Of a stretch of DNA of 64,000 nucleotides, positions 16,449 to 25,282 are shown piece after piece (positions within the stretch are counted from its first letter, which is position 1; each line of letters starts with the position of its first letter). Both the position numbers and the translations under genes were made by a program. The stretch spans positions 124,001-188,000 of the forward strand of contig BMTG01000005.1 in assembly GCA_014649555.1 (NCBI GenBank), in the 5' to 3' direction. Under the pieces are notes generated by a model. It did not search any database and had not been told where the DNA came from. It was given only the letters and a program-made list of their open reading frames with translations. The DNA is from Streptomyces globisporus (GTDB lineage: Bacteria > Actinomycetota > Actinomycetes > Streptomycetales > Streptomycetaceae).

Positions 16449-16535
16449 GCGCTCCCCTTCAGCCTTGCAACAGTCCTGTCATTTCCCCAACGCATACGGG
16501 GCGGTGCCGGTGCCCGGCATCAGCAAAGCGTAAAG

Positions 16536-16554
16536 ATTGCCGGGATCCGGCAAT
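16536..16554. promoter_or_regulatory. Palindrome upstream of the PucR-type gene
   Basis: ATTGCCGGGATCCGGCAAT pairs ATTGCCGG with CCGGCAAT around GAT. It lies 88 bases upstream of the regulator's start codon in the divergent region and is a good candidate for an autoregulatory operator. This is inferred from symmetry and position only. Confidence 0.5.
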
Positions 16555-16595
16555 GCGTCGGGCCGGTCCCGGATGACAGGATCAGGTCAGCACGA

Positions 16596-16673
16596 ACACG
16601 GGGGAAGCACACGGGGGAGATACCCGGGGGAAGTACCCGGGGCACGGGGGAAGTACGGGGAAGCAGGGGGAAC
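16596..16673 (+). repeat. G-run tandem repeat (ACGGGGGAAG-like units)
   Basis: About seven imperfect copies of ACGGGGGAAG/ACCCGGGGGAAGT occur in 78 bases, giving a run of G4-G5 blocks on the + strand. Such spacing can support G-quadruplex formation in the leader of the yqiJ-flotillin transcript or in the DNA. Confidence 0.7.
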
Positions 16674-16852
16674 GACCCGGCCTCTGCGGCAGGTTACGAC
16701 CACGCCGCGGTTGCCGGGCCCCGTCGCCCGCGGACCGGCCGACCGCCCGCGGACCGGGCGCTCATCGGTCGGCCGCTCGCCTTCCCCGTACCGGATCACG
16801 GCAGCGCACGCCTCAGGGCCCGTGCGCCGAACCGCAGGGGGGGGTGGGATCG

Positions 16853-17506
16853 ATGGACGAGTTCCTGAGCGCGGCGATCGGATTCCCCGCCGTCATCTTC
16901 GGCGCCGCTCTGGTGGTCATCGTCTGCTTCTGGCTGCTCGTGCTCGTCGGGGCCGCCGGCCACGACTCCTTCGACACCGACCTCGACACCGGTCCGGTCG
17001 GCCTCGGCGGGGTCCCGGTCGCCGTCTCCGTATCGCTGCTGATCGTCTTCGCCTGGTTCGGGAGCCTGACCGGTACGGTCCTGCTCCGCCAGAGCGACAC
17101 CGGCAGCGCCACCCGCGCCGTGCTCGCGGTCGCCGTACTCGCCGGGTCGCTCCTGCTCGCCTGGGGGGCCGTCCGCCTCCTCGTACACCGCTTCCGCCGG
17201 TTCTTCCCGGCGGAACCTCCGCCATCCCGGCTGGACTTCGTCGGGAGCGTCTGCACGATCCGCACCGGCACCGTCACCGCGACGTTCGGCCAGGCCGAGG
17301 TCGTCTCGCGCGACGGGTCGACGGCCCTCGTGCAGGTCCGCCGGGCCGAGCCCCTCCCGTCCCCCTCCCGGCCCTCGGGGCCGGGCGCCGAGGACGCGCC
17401 GCTCGTCATGGGCGGCACCGGGCTCCTCTACGCGTACGACGAGGACGGCGAGTTCTTCTGGGTCGCGTCCTACGACGCCGCACTCGATCCGGGCCCGAAC
17501 GCCTGA
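16853..17506 (+). CDS. YqiJ/NfeD-like membrane protein (OB-fold, partner of flotillin)
   Basis: The 217-residue protein has three predicted membrane segments: about 9-32 (IGFPAVIFGAALVVIVCFWLLVLV), 55-78 (VPVAVSVSLLIVFAWFGSLTGTV) and 85-108. A C-terminal soluble domain follows, with VGSVCTIRTGTVTATFGQAEVVSRDGSTALVQVR, which reads as an OB-fold/NfeD-like beta barrel. In E. coli (yqiJ-yqiK) and Bacillus (yuaF-yuaG) such a protein is encoded directly before a flotillin and acts with it in membrane microdomains. The ATG at 16853 follows a G-rich ribosome-binding site. The flotillin gene begins 113 bases downstream. Confidence 0.8.
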   Translation: MDEFLSAAIGFPAVIFGAALVVIVCFWLLVLVGAAGHDSFDTDLDTGPVGLGGVPVAVSVSLLIVFAWFGSLTGTVLLRQSDTGSATRAVLAVAVLAGSLLLAWGAVRLLVHRFRRFFPAEPPPSRLDFVGSVCTIRTGTVTATFGQAEVVSRDGSTALVQVRRAEPLPSPSRPSGPGAEDAPLVMGGTGLLYAYDEDGEFFWVASYDAALDPGPNA

Positions 17507-17619
17507 CGTCCGTCCGGCCGTCCGGCCGGCCCGTCCCCGCCCCGTACCCGTGACCGCAGGCGGCCTCGCCGCTCCGCTGTGCCACTTCCGCGTACCAACC
17601 AGCCGCCAAGGACTCTTCT

Positions 17620-19740
17620 ATGGATGCCATCTCCCTGGGCATCGGCGTGCTCGTCGCCGTTGTCCTGATCATCGTCATCGCCATCGCCTTCGTCATCACC
17701 CGGCTGTTCCGCAAGGTCGAGCAGGGCAAGGCGCTGATCATCTCCAAGACCAAGAAGGTCGACGTGACCTTCACCGGTGCCGTCGTCCTGCCCGTGCTCC
17801 ACAAGGCCGAGACGATGGACATCTCGGTGAAGAAGATCGAGATCCACCGCGCCGGGCGCGAGGGGCTGATCTGCCAGGACAACATCCGCGCCGACATCCA
17901 GATCACCTTCTTCGTCCGGGTCAACAAGACCGTCGAGGACGTCATCAAGGTCGCTCAGTCCATCGGTACGCAGCGGGCGAGCGACAAGGCCGCCATCCAG
18001 GAGTTCTTCGCGGCGAAGTTCTCCGAGGCCCTCAAGACGGTCGGCAAGCAGCTCGACTTCGTCGACCTGTACACCAAGCGCGAGGAGTTCCGGGACCGGA
18101 TCATCCAGGTCATCGGCACCGACCTGAACGGCTACCACCTCGACGACGCCGCGATCGACTTCCTCGAGCAGACCCCGATGGCACAGCTCGACGGCTCCAA
18201 CATCCTCGACGCGCAGGGCATCCGGAAGATCACCGAGCTGACCGCGATCGAGCACGTGCGCACCAACGAGTTCCAGCGCACCGAGCAGAAGGAGATCACC
18301 CGGCAGGACGTCGATGCCCGCGAGACGATCCTGGAGCTGGAGCGCCGGCAGGCCGAGGCGGAGATCAAGCAGCGCCGCGAGGTCGAGAGCCTGCGGGCCC
18401 GCGAGGAGGCGGCCACCGCCCGGGTCCAGGAGGAGGAGCGGCTCGGCGCGCAGACCGCGTTCATCAGGACGGAGGAGCAGCTCGGCATCCAGCGCGAGAA
18501 CCAGGCCCGCGAGATCGCCGTCGCGCAGAAGAACCGCGAGCGGGTCATCGCCGTCGAGAGCGAGCGCATCGAGAAGGACCGGATGCTGGAGGTCATCGGG
18601 CGCGAGCGCGAGACCGAACTGAACAGGATCGCCGCCACGAAGGAGGTCGAGGCCGAGCGGCGCGAGGTCGCCGACGTCATCCGCGAGCGGATCGCGGTGG
18701 ACCGCACGGTCGCCGAGCAGGAGGAGTCGATCCTCACCCTGCGCGCCGTCGAGGACGCCGAGCGGGCCCGCAGGTCGGTCATCATCGCGGCCGAGGCGGA
18801 GGCACAGGAGAAGCTGGTCAAGGACATCAAGGCGGCCGAGGCGGCGGAGGCGGCGTCCGCGCACCTCGCGGCCGAGCAGCTCACGCTCGCCGAGGCGCGG
18901 CTCAAAACGGCCGACCTGGACGCGCAGGCCAAGCTGCGGCTGGCGGAGGGCGTCCAGGCCGAGACGGCCGCGCCCGGGCTCGCCGCCGTACAGGTGCGGG
19001 ACGCGGAGGCGGACGTCACCGAGAAGGCCGGTCTCGCGGAGGCCGAGGCGACGGCGGCGCGGCTCAAGGCCGAGGCGGAGGGCGCGCGGCTCAAGGCGCT
19101 CGCGGAGGCCGAGGGTACGCAGGCCCGCGCCTCGGCGGACGCGGCGGTCATCGGCGAGAAGCTGAAGGCGGAGGCCGCGGGGCTCACGGAGAAGGCGGCC
19201 GCGATGGCGGCGCTGGACGAGGCGTCCCGTACGCACGAGGAGTACCGCCTGCGGCTCGACGCGGAGAAGGAGATCCGGCTGGCGGGCCTCGAGGTGCAGC
19301 GGCAGGTCGCCGAGGCGCAGGCGACGGTCCTGGCGACGGGTCTGGAGAACGCCGACATCGACATCGTCGGCGGGGAGTCCGTCTTCTTCGACCGGCTCGT
19401 GTCGTCGGTCTCGCTCGGCAAGGCGGTCGACGGGTTCGTCGACAACTCGCAGACCGCGCAGGCGCTGGCGGGCTCGTGGCTGGACGGTTCGTCGTCCTTC
19501 ACGGACGACCTGAGCCGGGTGCTGGGGTCGGTCTCCACGGGTGATGTGCAGAACCTGACGGTGTCGGCGCTGCTGATGCGGCTGATGGGGTCGTCGGGGG
19601 CGGCGTCGGGCCAGGTGGAGCAGTTGCTGACGGCGGCGAAGGAGCTGGGGCTTGCGGATCTGCCGGTGGGTTCGGTGGCGGACGGTACGAAGGTGGCTCC
19701 CGGGGCGGTGTCACTGAACGGGGCCGGGGTGACGGGGTAG
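17620..19740 (+). CDS. Flotillin (SPFH/band 7 protein, YqiK-like)
   Basis: The 706-residue protein has one N-terminal membrane segment (residues 5-28, LGIGVLVAVVLIIVIAIAFVITRLF) and an SPFH domain to about residue 200 (KADVTFTGAVV-type strand, IEIHRAGREGLICQDNIRADIQITFFVRVNK). A very long Ala/Glu/Arg-rich coiled coil covers about 220-590, typical of flotillin tails, and a C-terminal assembly region follows. Flotillins oligomerise on the inner membrane face and scaffold protein complexes. The gene sits between the yqiJ-like gene and the giant AAA+ ATPase. It is longer than Bacillus FloT (about 510 residues), mainly in the coiled coil and C-terminus. Confidence 0.93.
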   Translation: MDAISLGIGVLVAVVLIIVIAIAFVITRLFRKVEQGKALIISKTKKVDVTFTGAVVLPVLHKAETMDISVKKIEIHRAGREGLICQDNIRADIQITFFVRVNKTVEDVIKVAQSIGTQRASDKAAIQEFFAAKFSEALKTVGKQLDFVDLYTKREEFRDRIIQVIGTDLNGYHLDDAAIDFLEQTPMAQLDGSNILDAQGIRKITELTAIEHVRTNEFQRTEQKEITRQDVDARETILELERRQAEAEIKQRREVESLRAREEAATARVQEEERLGAQTAFIRTEEQLGIQRENQAREIAVAQKNRERVIAVESERIEKDRMLEVIGRERETELNRIAATKEVEAERREVADVIRERIAVDRTVAEQEESILTLRAVEDAERARRSVIIAAEAEAQEKLVKDIKAAEAAEAASAHLAAEQLTLAEARLKTADLDAQAKLRLAEGVQAETAAPGLAAVQVRDAEADVTEKAGLAEAEATAARLKAEAEGARLKALAEAEGTQARASADAAVIGEKLKAEAAGLTEKAAAMAALDEASRTHEEYRLRLDAEKEIRLAGLEVQRQVAEAQATVLATGLENADIDIVGGESVFFDRLVSSVSLGKAVDGFVDNSQTAQALAGSWLDGSSSFTDDLSRVLGSVSTGDVQNLTVSALLMRLMGSSGAASGQVEQLLTAAKELGLADLPVGSVADGTKVAPGAVSLNGAGVTG

Positions 19741-19757
19741 TTCCGCCCGCACCACCA

Positions 19758-20186
19758 CAGCCCGTCCGGCGCTTGAGGACGCCCCTTCGGCCGGGGGTGG
19801 GACGGGCCGCCGATTGCAGCCCGTCCGGCGCTTGAGGACGGCCCCCTCCGCCGGGGGTGGGACGGGCCGCCGATTGCAGCCCGTCCGGCGTTTGAGGACG
19901 GAACCCTTGGCCCGGGGGGCCGGAAGGTGTGGGTGTGCGTCCCACGGGGGTGGGCGCACCAGGGCCTGGTCTGCCCGTCAAGGGCGGGCCCTCCGGGTCA
20001 GGGGTTCCGTCCTCAAACGCCGGACCGGCTGGATTTCCGGGCCTGCGCCCACACGCCGGGAGCGGGCCCAACAGCCCGACGGTTCCGTCCTCAAACGCCG
20101 GACCGGCTGGATCTCCGGGCCCGCGCCACACACCGGGAGCAGGCCCTCCGGAGCCACCTTCCGTCCTCAAGCGCCGGACGGGCCGG
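19758..20186. repeat. Array of six Streptomyces intergenic repeats, three in each orientation
   Basis: The unit reads GTCCGGCGCTTGAGGACG (or its complement CGTCCTCAAACGCCGGAC). Copies in one orientation are at 19758-19781, 19817-19840 and 19877-19900, spaced 59-60 bases. Opposite copies are at 20007-20032, 20085-20110 and 20161-20186, spaced 76-78 bases. The spacers within each half are also near-identical, so each half is a tandem array and the two halves face each other. Two more copies occur near 54.2 kb. I recall this motif as an abundant intergenic repeat in Streptomyces genomes. Confidence 0.9.
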
Positions 20187-20232
20187 AGTTCGGGCCCACG
20201 GCACATGACGAAGCACAGAGGGAGCCGTACGC

Positions 20233-23200
20233 ATGGACAGCGACATCACCGACACCGCCACCGCCACCGCGCCCCAGGGCGGCCGGGGCGATGTGGACGC
20301 CGGTGCCTACGAGGTGCTGCGGCGGCGGCTCTCCGCGCAGGCCGGGGAGCTCGTGCGGCGGGCCGAGGCCCTCAACGCCCGGCGGACCGAGGAGTTCGGG
20401 TCGACCGAACTGCGCCTCCTGGCCACCGAGCAGGTGCGCACCGAGCACGCCTCCGTGCCCCGTGACCTCGTCGCCGTCGGCGGGAAGCTCCTCTTCGGGT
20501 TCGAGCGGGGCCCGGGCGCTCGCGGAGAGGCCGGGGTCGAGGACGTCCTCCTCGTACGGGATGCCGAAGAGAACGACGACACCGCCGCGCCGCCCCACAA
20601 CACCCTCCTCGACGAAGACGGTTTCCGGCGCGAGTTCTCCTCCCTCCACCGCTACTTCCGCGACGCCCGCCTCCTCCGCCTGCGCCGGGCGGGCGGCAAG
20701 CTCCTCGCCGTCTTCCGTACGGGCGAGAACGCCGAGGACATCCGGGTGCTGCGGTGGGCGCTCGGCCCGGACGGGGCACCCGGGGCGTTCCTGGACGCGC
20801 AGGGCGAACGTGACCATGTGTTCCCCGCATCCCACGACTTCGACTGGATCGTCGCCGGGCGCGAGGCCCACCGCCCCGGCCGCCACCCGCACATCGCCAT
20901 CGGCAAGGGCGGTGGCCTCTTCGTCGACACGCTCGGCGGCACCCTCACCGTCAAGGTCACGGACGACACCGAGTCGCCGGACGGGATCTACGAGGAGGCC
21001 GTCGCCGAACCGTTGCAGTCGCTGGCCGACGCCGACGTCGAGTACGCGGAGGTCGGGCCGCTGACGCTCCTGCGCGTGCGGCCGTACAAGGAGACCGACT
21101 GGCGGTATCTGGTCTTCAACTCGCTGCTGGGCAGCGTCCAGCGGCTCGATTCCATCGGGCCGTCGTGCCACCGCCTCCCCGAGGACCAGGGGATCATCTT
21201 CCCCGGCGGCTACTACCTCACCACCGGCACCGCGAAGACCTTCGACACCGCCGAGGAGCTGACCGAGCCGGTCTTCGAGGGCGCTGTCCGCTCGCCCAAC
21301 GGCGAGGACGTGCTCTACGCCTTCCGCTCGCGCGACGGCCTCCGCAGCCTGCTCCTCCCCTACAACCTGATCCGCCAGGAGGTCGCCACCCCGCTCACCG
21401 GGCGCGGCCACGCCCTGCTGGACGACGGGACGCTGATCCTGCTCCGGGACAACCCGGACGGGCCGGCCCGCGTGCACCCGTTGCAGCGCTGGCAGACCCC
21501 GTACGTCTCCGACACCTACGCCGCCGCCCGGCCCGCCGGGACCGGGCCGCTCGCCCGGACCGGCAACGCCGATCTCGTACGCGGGATCTCGGACTGCCTC
21601 GCGCTCGCGCACGGGGTGCGGGACATGACGCCGACGACGGCGGTGTACGGGCAGCTCGCCGCCGACTGCGCGCGCGCCCAGGACCGCTACCACTGGCTGT
21701 CCGACCCGGAACTGGGCGCGCTCGGCGAGCCGTTGGCCGAGCTGCGGGCCACCGCGCGGCAGGTGCTGGCCGAATTCACCGCCGTACAGGATCTGACCCG
21801 GCGGGCCGCCGACGCGCTGGAGGAGACCGCCGGGCGCATCACCGCGCTGGTGCGGCGGGTGCGCGGCGAGGTGCCCGGGTCGGCGTCCGCCTGGGTCGAG
21901 CGGCTGACCGAACTACGCCAGGCCCACGGGCACTTGGCGACCGTCGGCGAGATGCGGTACGCCGACGTCGAGCGGATCGCCGAGCTGTCGGCCCGGACCG
22001 AGGACGACATCGCGTCGGCCGCCCAGCGGGCCGTCTCCTTCCTCGCCCGCGAGGACGCGTTCGACGGGTACCACGCGGACATCGCGGGGCTCGTGGCCGA
22101 CGCGGGGGCGCTGGAGACCGTGCGGGACGCCTCCGCCGTGGCGGACCGGCTGGCGGTGATGACGGAGGGTCTTGCCACCGTCACGGACGTCGTCGCCGGT
22201 CTCGACATCGGCGACGCCACCGTGCGCACCTCGATCCTGGAGCGGATCGCGGAGGTGCTGGGCGGGGCGAACCGGGCCCGCGCCACGCTGGACGCGCGCC
22301 GCCGGGAGCTGCTGTCGAAGGAGGGCAGGGCCGAGTTCGCCGCCGAGTTCGCGCTGCTCGGGCAGGCGGTGACGGGTGCGCTGGCCGCCGCCGACTCGCC
22401 GGAGACGTGCGACGACCAACTGGCACGGCTGCTGCTCCAGTTGGAGAACCTGGAGTCGCGGTTCGCGGAGTTCGACGACTTCCTCGCCGAGCTGGCCGAG
22501 CGCCGCACCGAGGTGTACGAGGCGTTCTCGGCGCGCAAGCAGACCCTCCAGGACGAGCGGGCGCGGCGCGCGGAGCGGCTGGCCGGGTCGGCGGACCGGG
22601 TGCTGGAGACCATCGCCCGGCGGGTGGCCTCGCTCGACGATCTCGACGCCGTCCACACCTACTTCGCCTCCGACCCGATGGTCGCCAAGATCCGGCGGAC
22701 CGCCGACGAGCTGCGCGAACTCGGTGACCCGGTACGGGCGGAGGAGCTGGACGGGCGGCTGAAGGCGTCCCGGCAGGAGGCGGGCCGCTCCCTGCGCGAC
22801 CGCACCGAGCTGTACGCGGACGGCGGGTCCGTGATCAAGCTGGGCCGCCACCGGTTCGCGGTGAACACCCAGCCGTTCGACCTGACGCTCGTGCCCTCCG
22901 GGGAGAGCCTCGTCTTCGCGCTGACCGGGACGGACTACCGGGCCCCGGTCACCGACCCGGCGTTCACGGCGGCCCGGCCGTTCTGGGAGCAGCTGCTCCC
23001 CTCGGAGAACGCCGCCGTCTACCGCGCGGAGCACCTCGCCGCCCGGCTCCTCGACGAGCACGGGGCGAGCCGTCTGGCCGCGTTGTCCGATGCCGAACGG
23101 GCCCGGCTGGTACGGGAGTCGGCTGCCGAGGCGTACGACGAGGGGTACACGCGGGGCGTCCACGACGAGGACGCCACCGCGATCCTGGCCGCCCTGCTGC

Positions 23201-25242
23201 GCCTGCACGCGGACGCCGGGCTGCTGCGCCACGAGCCGGCCGTCCGCGCGGCGGCCCAGCTCTTCTGGGCGTACGGGACCGAGGAAGCGCGGCGCACCTC
23301 CTGGACCCGGCGCGCGGTCTCCCTGGCCCGCGCCCGCGACACCTTCGGGCTGGCCCCGGCCATCGCGGTGCTCCAGGAGGAGTGGGCGTCGGCGATCGGC
23401 TCCCCGCCCCCGGCCGCGCCGGCCCACGCCGTCGCCGCGTACCTCTTCGAGGAGCTGACCAGCGGACCCGCCGGGTTCGTCGTGGGCTCCCCGATCCGGA
23501 CCTTCCTGGAGGCGTTCCACCGGGCGGCGGGCCCCGACGCGTACGGGGACGACCTCGCGGCCCTCGGTGACGACCTGGCCGCCCGCAAGCAGCTCGTGGA
23601 GGGCTGGCTCGTGCCGTACGCCGAGTCCACGGGGGCGGACCTCGGCGGCGGCGATCTGGCGGAGGCCGTCGCGGTGGAGCTCTGCCCCCAGCTGGAGCGG
23701 TACGCGTGCGACGCGCCGCTCACCGCACGGCTGGAGGGCCTCCTCGGCGACCACCCGCGCATCGCGGGCGGCGGTGCCCTCACCGTACGGCTCGACGAAC
23801 TCCTGTCCCGTACCGCCGGGTTCCGTACCGCCACCGTGCCCGGGTTCCGCGCCTACCAGCGGCTGCGCACCTCCCTGGTGACCGGTGAGCGCGGCCGGCT
23901 GCGGCTGGACGACCACCGGCCGCGGGTGATGTCGGCGTTCGTCCGCAACCGGCTGCTCGACGACGTGTACCTGCCGCTGATCGGCGACAGCCTGGCCAAG
24001 CAGCTCGGCACCGCCGACGCCGACCGGCGCACCGACTCGCAGGGCCTGCTCCTGCTCGTCTCGCCGCCCGGCTACGGCAAGACGACGCTCATGGAGTACG
24101 TCGCGGACCGGCTCGGGATGGTCCTCGTCAAGATCAGCGGGCCGAACCTGGGCCACGACGTGACCTCCCTCGACCCGGACCAGGCGCCCAGCGCCACCGC
24201 CCGGCAGGAGATCGAGAAGATCAACTTCGCGCTGGAGGCGGGCAACAACACGCTCCTCTACCTCGACGACATCCAGCACACCTCGCCCGAACTGCTGCAG
24301 AAATTCATCCCGTTGTGCGACGCCACGCGCCGCATCGAGGGCGTGCGGGACGGCGAGCCGCGCAGCTACGACCTGCGGGGCAAGCGGTTCGCGGTGTGCA
24401 TGGCGGGCAACCCGTACACCGAGTCCGGCGAGCAGTTCCGGATCCCCGACATGCTCGCCAACCGGGCCGACGTCTGGAACCTGGGCGAGGTGCTGAGCGG
24501 TCGCGAGGACGTCTTCGCGCTGAGCTTCGTGGAGAACGCACTGACCGCCAACCCGGTCCTCGCCCCGCTGGCCGGCCGCTCCCGGGACGATCTGGCACTG
24601 CTGGTGCGGCTGGCGGGCGGCAGCGACCCGGCCGCGCGCGCGGAGCACCTTGAACACCCTTACAGCGCGGCCGAGTTGGACCGCATCCTGGCGGTGCTTC
24701 GGCATCTCCTCACGGCCCGGGACACCGTGCTCGCGGTCAACGCGGCGTACATCGCATCGGCCGCGCAAACGGATAACACCCGCACCGAGCCACCGTTCCG
24801 GCTCCAGGGCTCGTACCGCAACATGAACAAGATCGCGGAGCGGATCGTGCCCGTCATGAACGACGGCGAACTGTCCGCCGTGATCGACGACCACTACGCG
24901 GGCGAGGCCCAGACGCTCACCACCGGGGCAGAGGCGAATCTGCTGAAGCTGGCCGCCCTGCGGGGCACGCTCACCGCCGAACAGGCCGAGCGGTGGGCGG
25001 CGATCACCGCGTCCTACGTCCGTACGCAGGCGCTCGGCGGGCCGGAGGGCGATCCGATGACCCGCGCGGTGGCCGCTCTCGGGCTGCTCGCGGACCGGAT
25101 CGCGGCGGTCGAGACGGCGATCCAGCGGGCGGCCGACCCCCGCCATCTGCTCGCGGGTGACCAGGGAGGCGTCAATGGCGGAGAGGTCAACGACCGGGCC
25201 GCTCCGGGCCGTCATACGAAGATCACAAACGTTCCACACTGA
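20233..25242 (+). CDS. Giant AAA+ ATPase, 'DNA repair ATPase' family (DUF3686-type)
   Basis: The 1,669-residue cytoplasmic protein has a long N-terminal part (about 1-430) of repeated beta-rich segments (LLRLRRAGGKLLAVFRTGENAEDIRVLRW, PYKETDWRYLVFNSLLG). A helical coiled-coil middle covers about 500-900, and a C-terminal AAA+ domain follows. Walker A is SPPGYGKTT at residues 1277-1285 and Walker B is NTLLYLDDIQ at 1340-1348; later come GKRFAVCMAGNPYTESGEQFRIPDMLANRAD and an Arg-containing LQGSYRNMNKIAERI, as in MoxR-like ATPases. Database entries call the family DNA repair ATPase, but I know of no proven repair role. It follows the flotillin gene on the same strand beyond the repeat array. 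Confidence 0.85.
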   Translation: MDSDITDTATATAPQGGRGDVDAGAYEVLRRRLSAQAGELVRRAEALNARRTEEFGSTELRLLATEQVRTEHASVPRDLVAVGGKLLFGFERGPGARGEAGVEDVLLVRDAEENDDTAAPPHNTLLDEDGFRREFSSLHRYFRDARLLRLRRAGGKLLAVFRTGENAEDIRVLRWALGPDGAPGAFLDAQGERDHVFPASHDFDWIVAGREAHRPGRHPHIAIGKGGGLFVDTLGGTLTVKVTDDTESPDGIYEEAVAEPLQSLADADVEYAEVGPLTLLRVRPYKETDWRYLVFNSLLGSVQRLDSIGPSCHRLPEDQGIIFPGGYYLTTGTAKTFDTAEELTEPVFEGAVRSPNGEDVLYAFRSRDGLRSLLLPYNLIRQEVATPLTGRGHALLDDGTLILLRDNPDGPARVHPLQRWQTPYVSDTYAAARPAGTGPLARTGNADLVRGISDCLALAHGVRDMTPTTAVYGQLAADCARAQDRYHWLSDPELGALGEPLAELRATARQVLAEFTAVQDLTRRAADALEETAGRITALVRRVRGEVPGSASAWVERLTELRQAHGHLATVGEMRYADVERIAELSARTEDDIASAAQRAVSFLAREDAFDGYHADIAGLVADAGALETVRDASAVADRLAVMTEGLATVTDVVAGLDIGDATVRTSILERIAEVLGGANRARATLDARRRELLSKEGRAEFAAEFALLGQAVTGALAAADSPETCDDQLARLLLQLENLESRFAEFDDFLAELAERRTEVYEAFSARKQTLQDERARRAERLAGSADRVLETIARRVASLDDLDAVHTYFASDPMVAKIRRTADELRELGDPVRAEELDGRLKASRQEAGRSLRDRTELYADGGSVIKLGRHRFAVNTQPFDLTLVPSGESLVFALTGTDYRAPVTDPAFTAARPFWEQLLPSENAAVYRAEHLAARLLDEHGASRLAALSDAERARLVRESAAEAYDEGYTRGVHDEDATAILAALLRLHADAGLLRHEPAVRAAAQLFWAYGTEEARRTSWTRRAVSLARARDTFGLAPAIAVLQEEWASAIGSPPPAAPAHAVAAYLFEELTSGPAGFVVGSPIRTFLEAFHRAAGPDAYGDDLAALGDDLAARKQLVEGWLVPYAESTGADLGGGDLAEAVAVELCPQLERYACDAPLTARLEGLLGDHPRIAGGGALTVRLDELLSRTAGFRTATVPGFRAYQRLRTSLVTGERGRLRLDDHRPRVMSAFVRNRLLDDVYLPLIGDSLAKQLGTADADRRTDSQGLLLLVSPPGYGKTTLMEYVADRLGMVLVKISGPNLGHDVTSLDPDQAPSATARQEIEKINFALEAGNNTLLYLDDIQHTSPELLQKFIPLCDATRRIEGVRDGEPRSYDLRGKRFAVCMAGNPYTESGEQFRIPDMLANRADVWNLGEVLSGREDVFALSFVENALTANPVLAPLAGRSRDDLALLVRLAGGSDPAARAEHLEHPYSAAELDRILAVLRHLLTARDTVLAVNAAYIASAAQTDNTRTEPPFRLQGSYRNMNKIAERIVPVMNDGELSAVIDDHYAGEAQTLTTGAEANLLKLAALRGTLTAEQAERWAAITASYVRTQALGGPEGDPMTRAVAALGLLADRIAAVETAIQRAADPRHLLAGDQGGVNGGEVNDRAAPGRHTKITNVPH

Positions 25243-25282
25243 TCGGGCCTGATCGGGAAGACCGAACCGGAAGGATCACGGC

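Larger units (their letters stand above)
16449..16852. other. Divergent regulatory region between the PucR gene and the yqiJ-like gene
   Basis: This 404-base stretch has no convincing gene. It contains a palindrome at 16536-16554 and a G-rich tandem repeat at 16596-16673. The rest is GC-rich leader without recognisable promoter boxes. Confidence 0.7.

Noticed and set aside
16587-16799. A short minus-strand open frame in the divergent region before the yqiJ-like gene.
   Set aside because: It reads through the G-run tandem repeats and encodes a low-complexity peptide without a ribosome-binding site.
19758-20186. CRISPR array.
   Set aside because: Repeats are few and occur in both orientations, and the spacers are near-identical to one another. 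This is a tandem intergenic repeat, not a CRISPR.
21913-25239. A 1,108-codon open frame on the minus strand inside the giant ATPase gene, and similar long frames opposite the large signalling ATPase (30735-34037) and the flotillin (17470-19236).
   Set aside because: They are antisense to clearly homologous genes. Their translations are low-complexity (Arg/Gly/Pro or Leu/Asp-rich) as expected from high-GC DNA, without recognisable domains.
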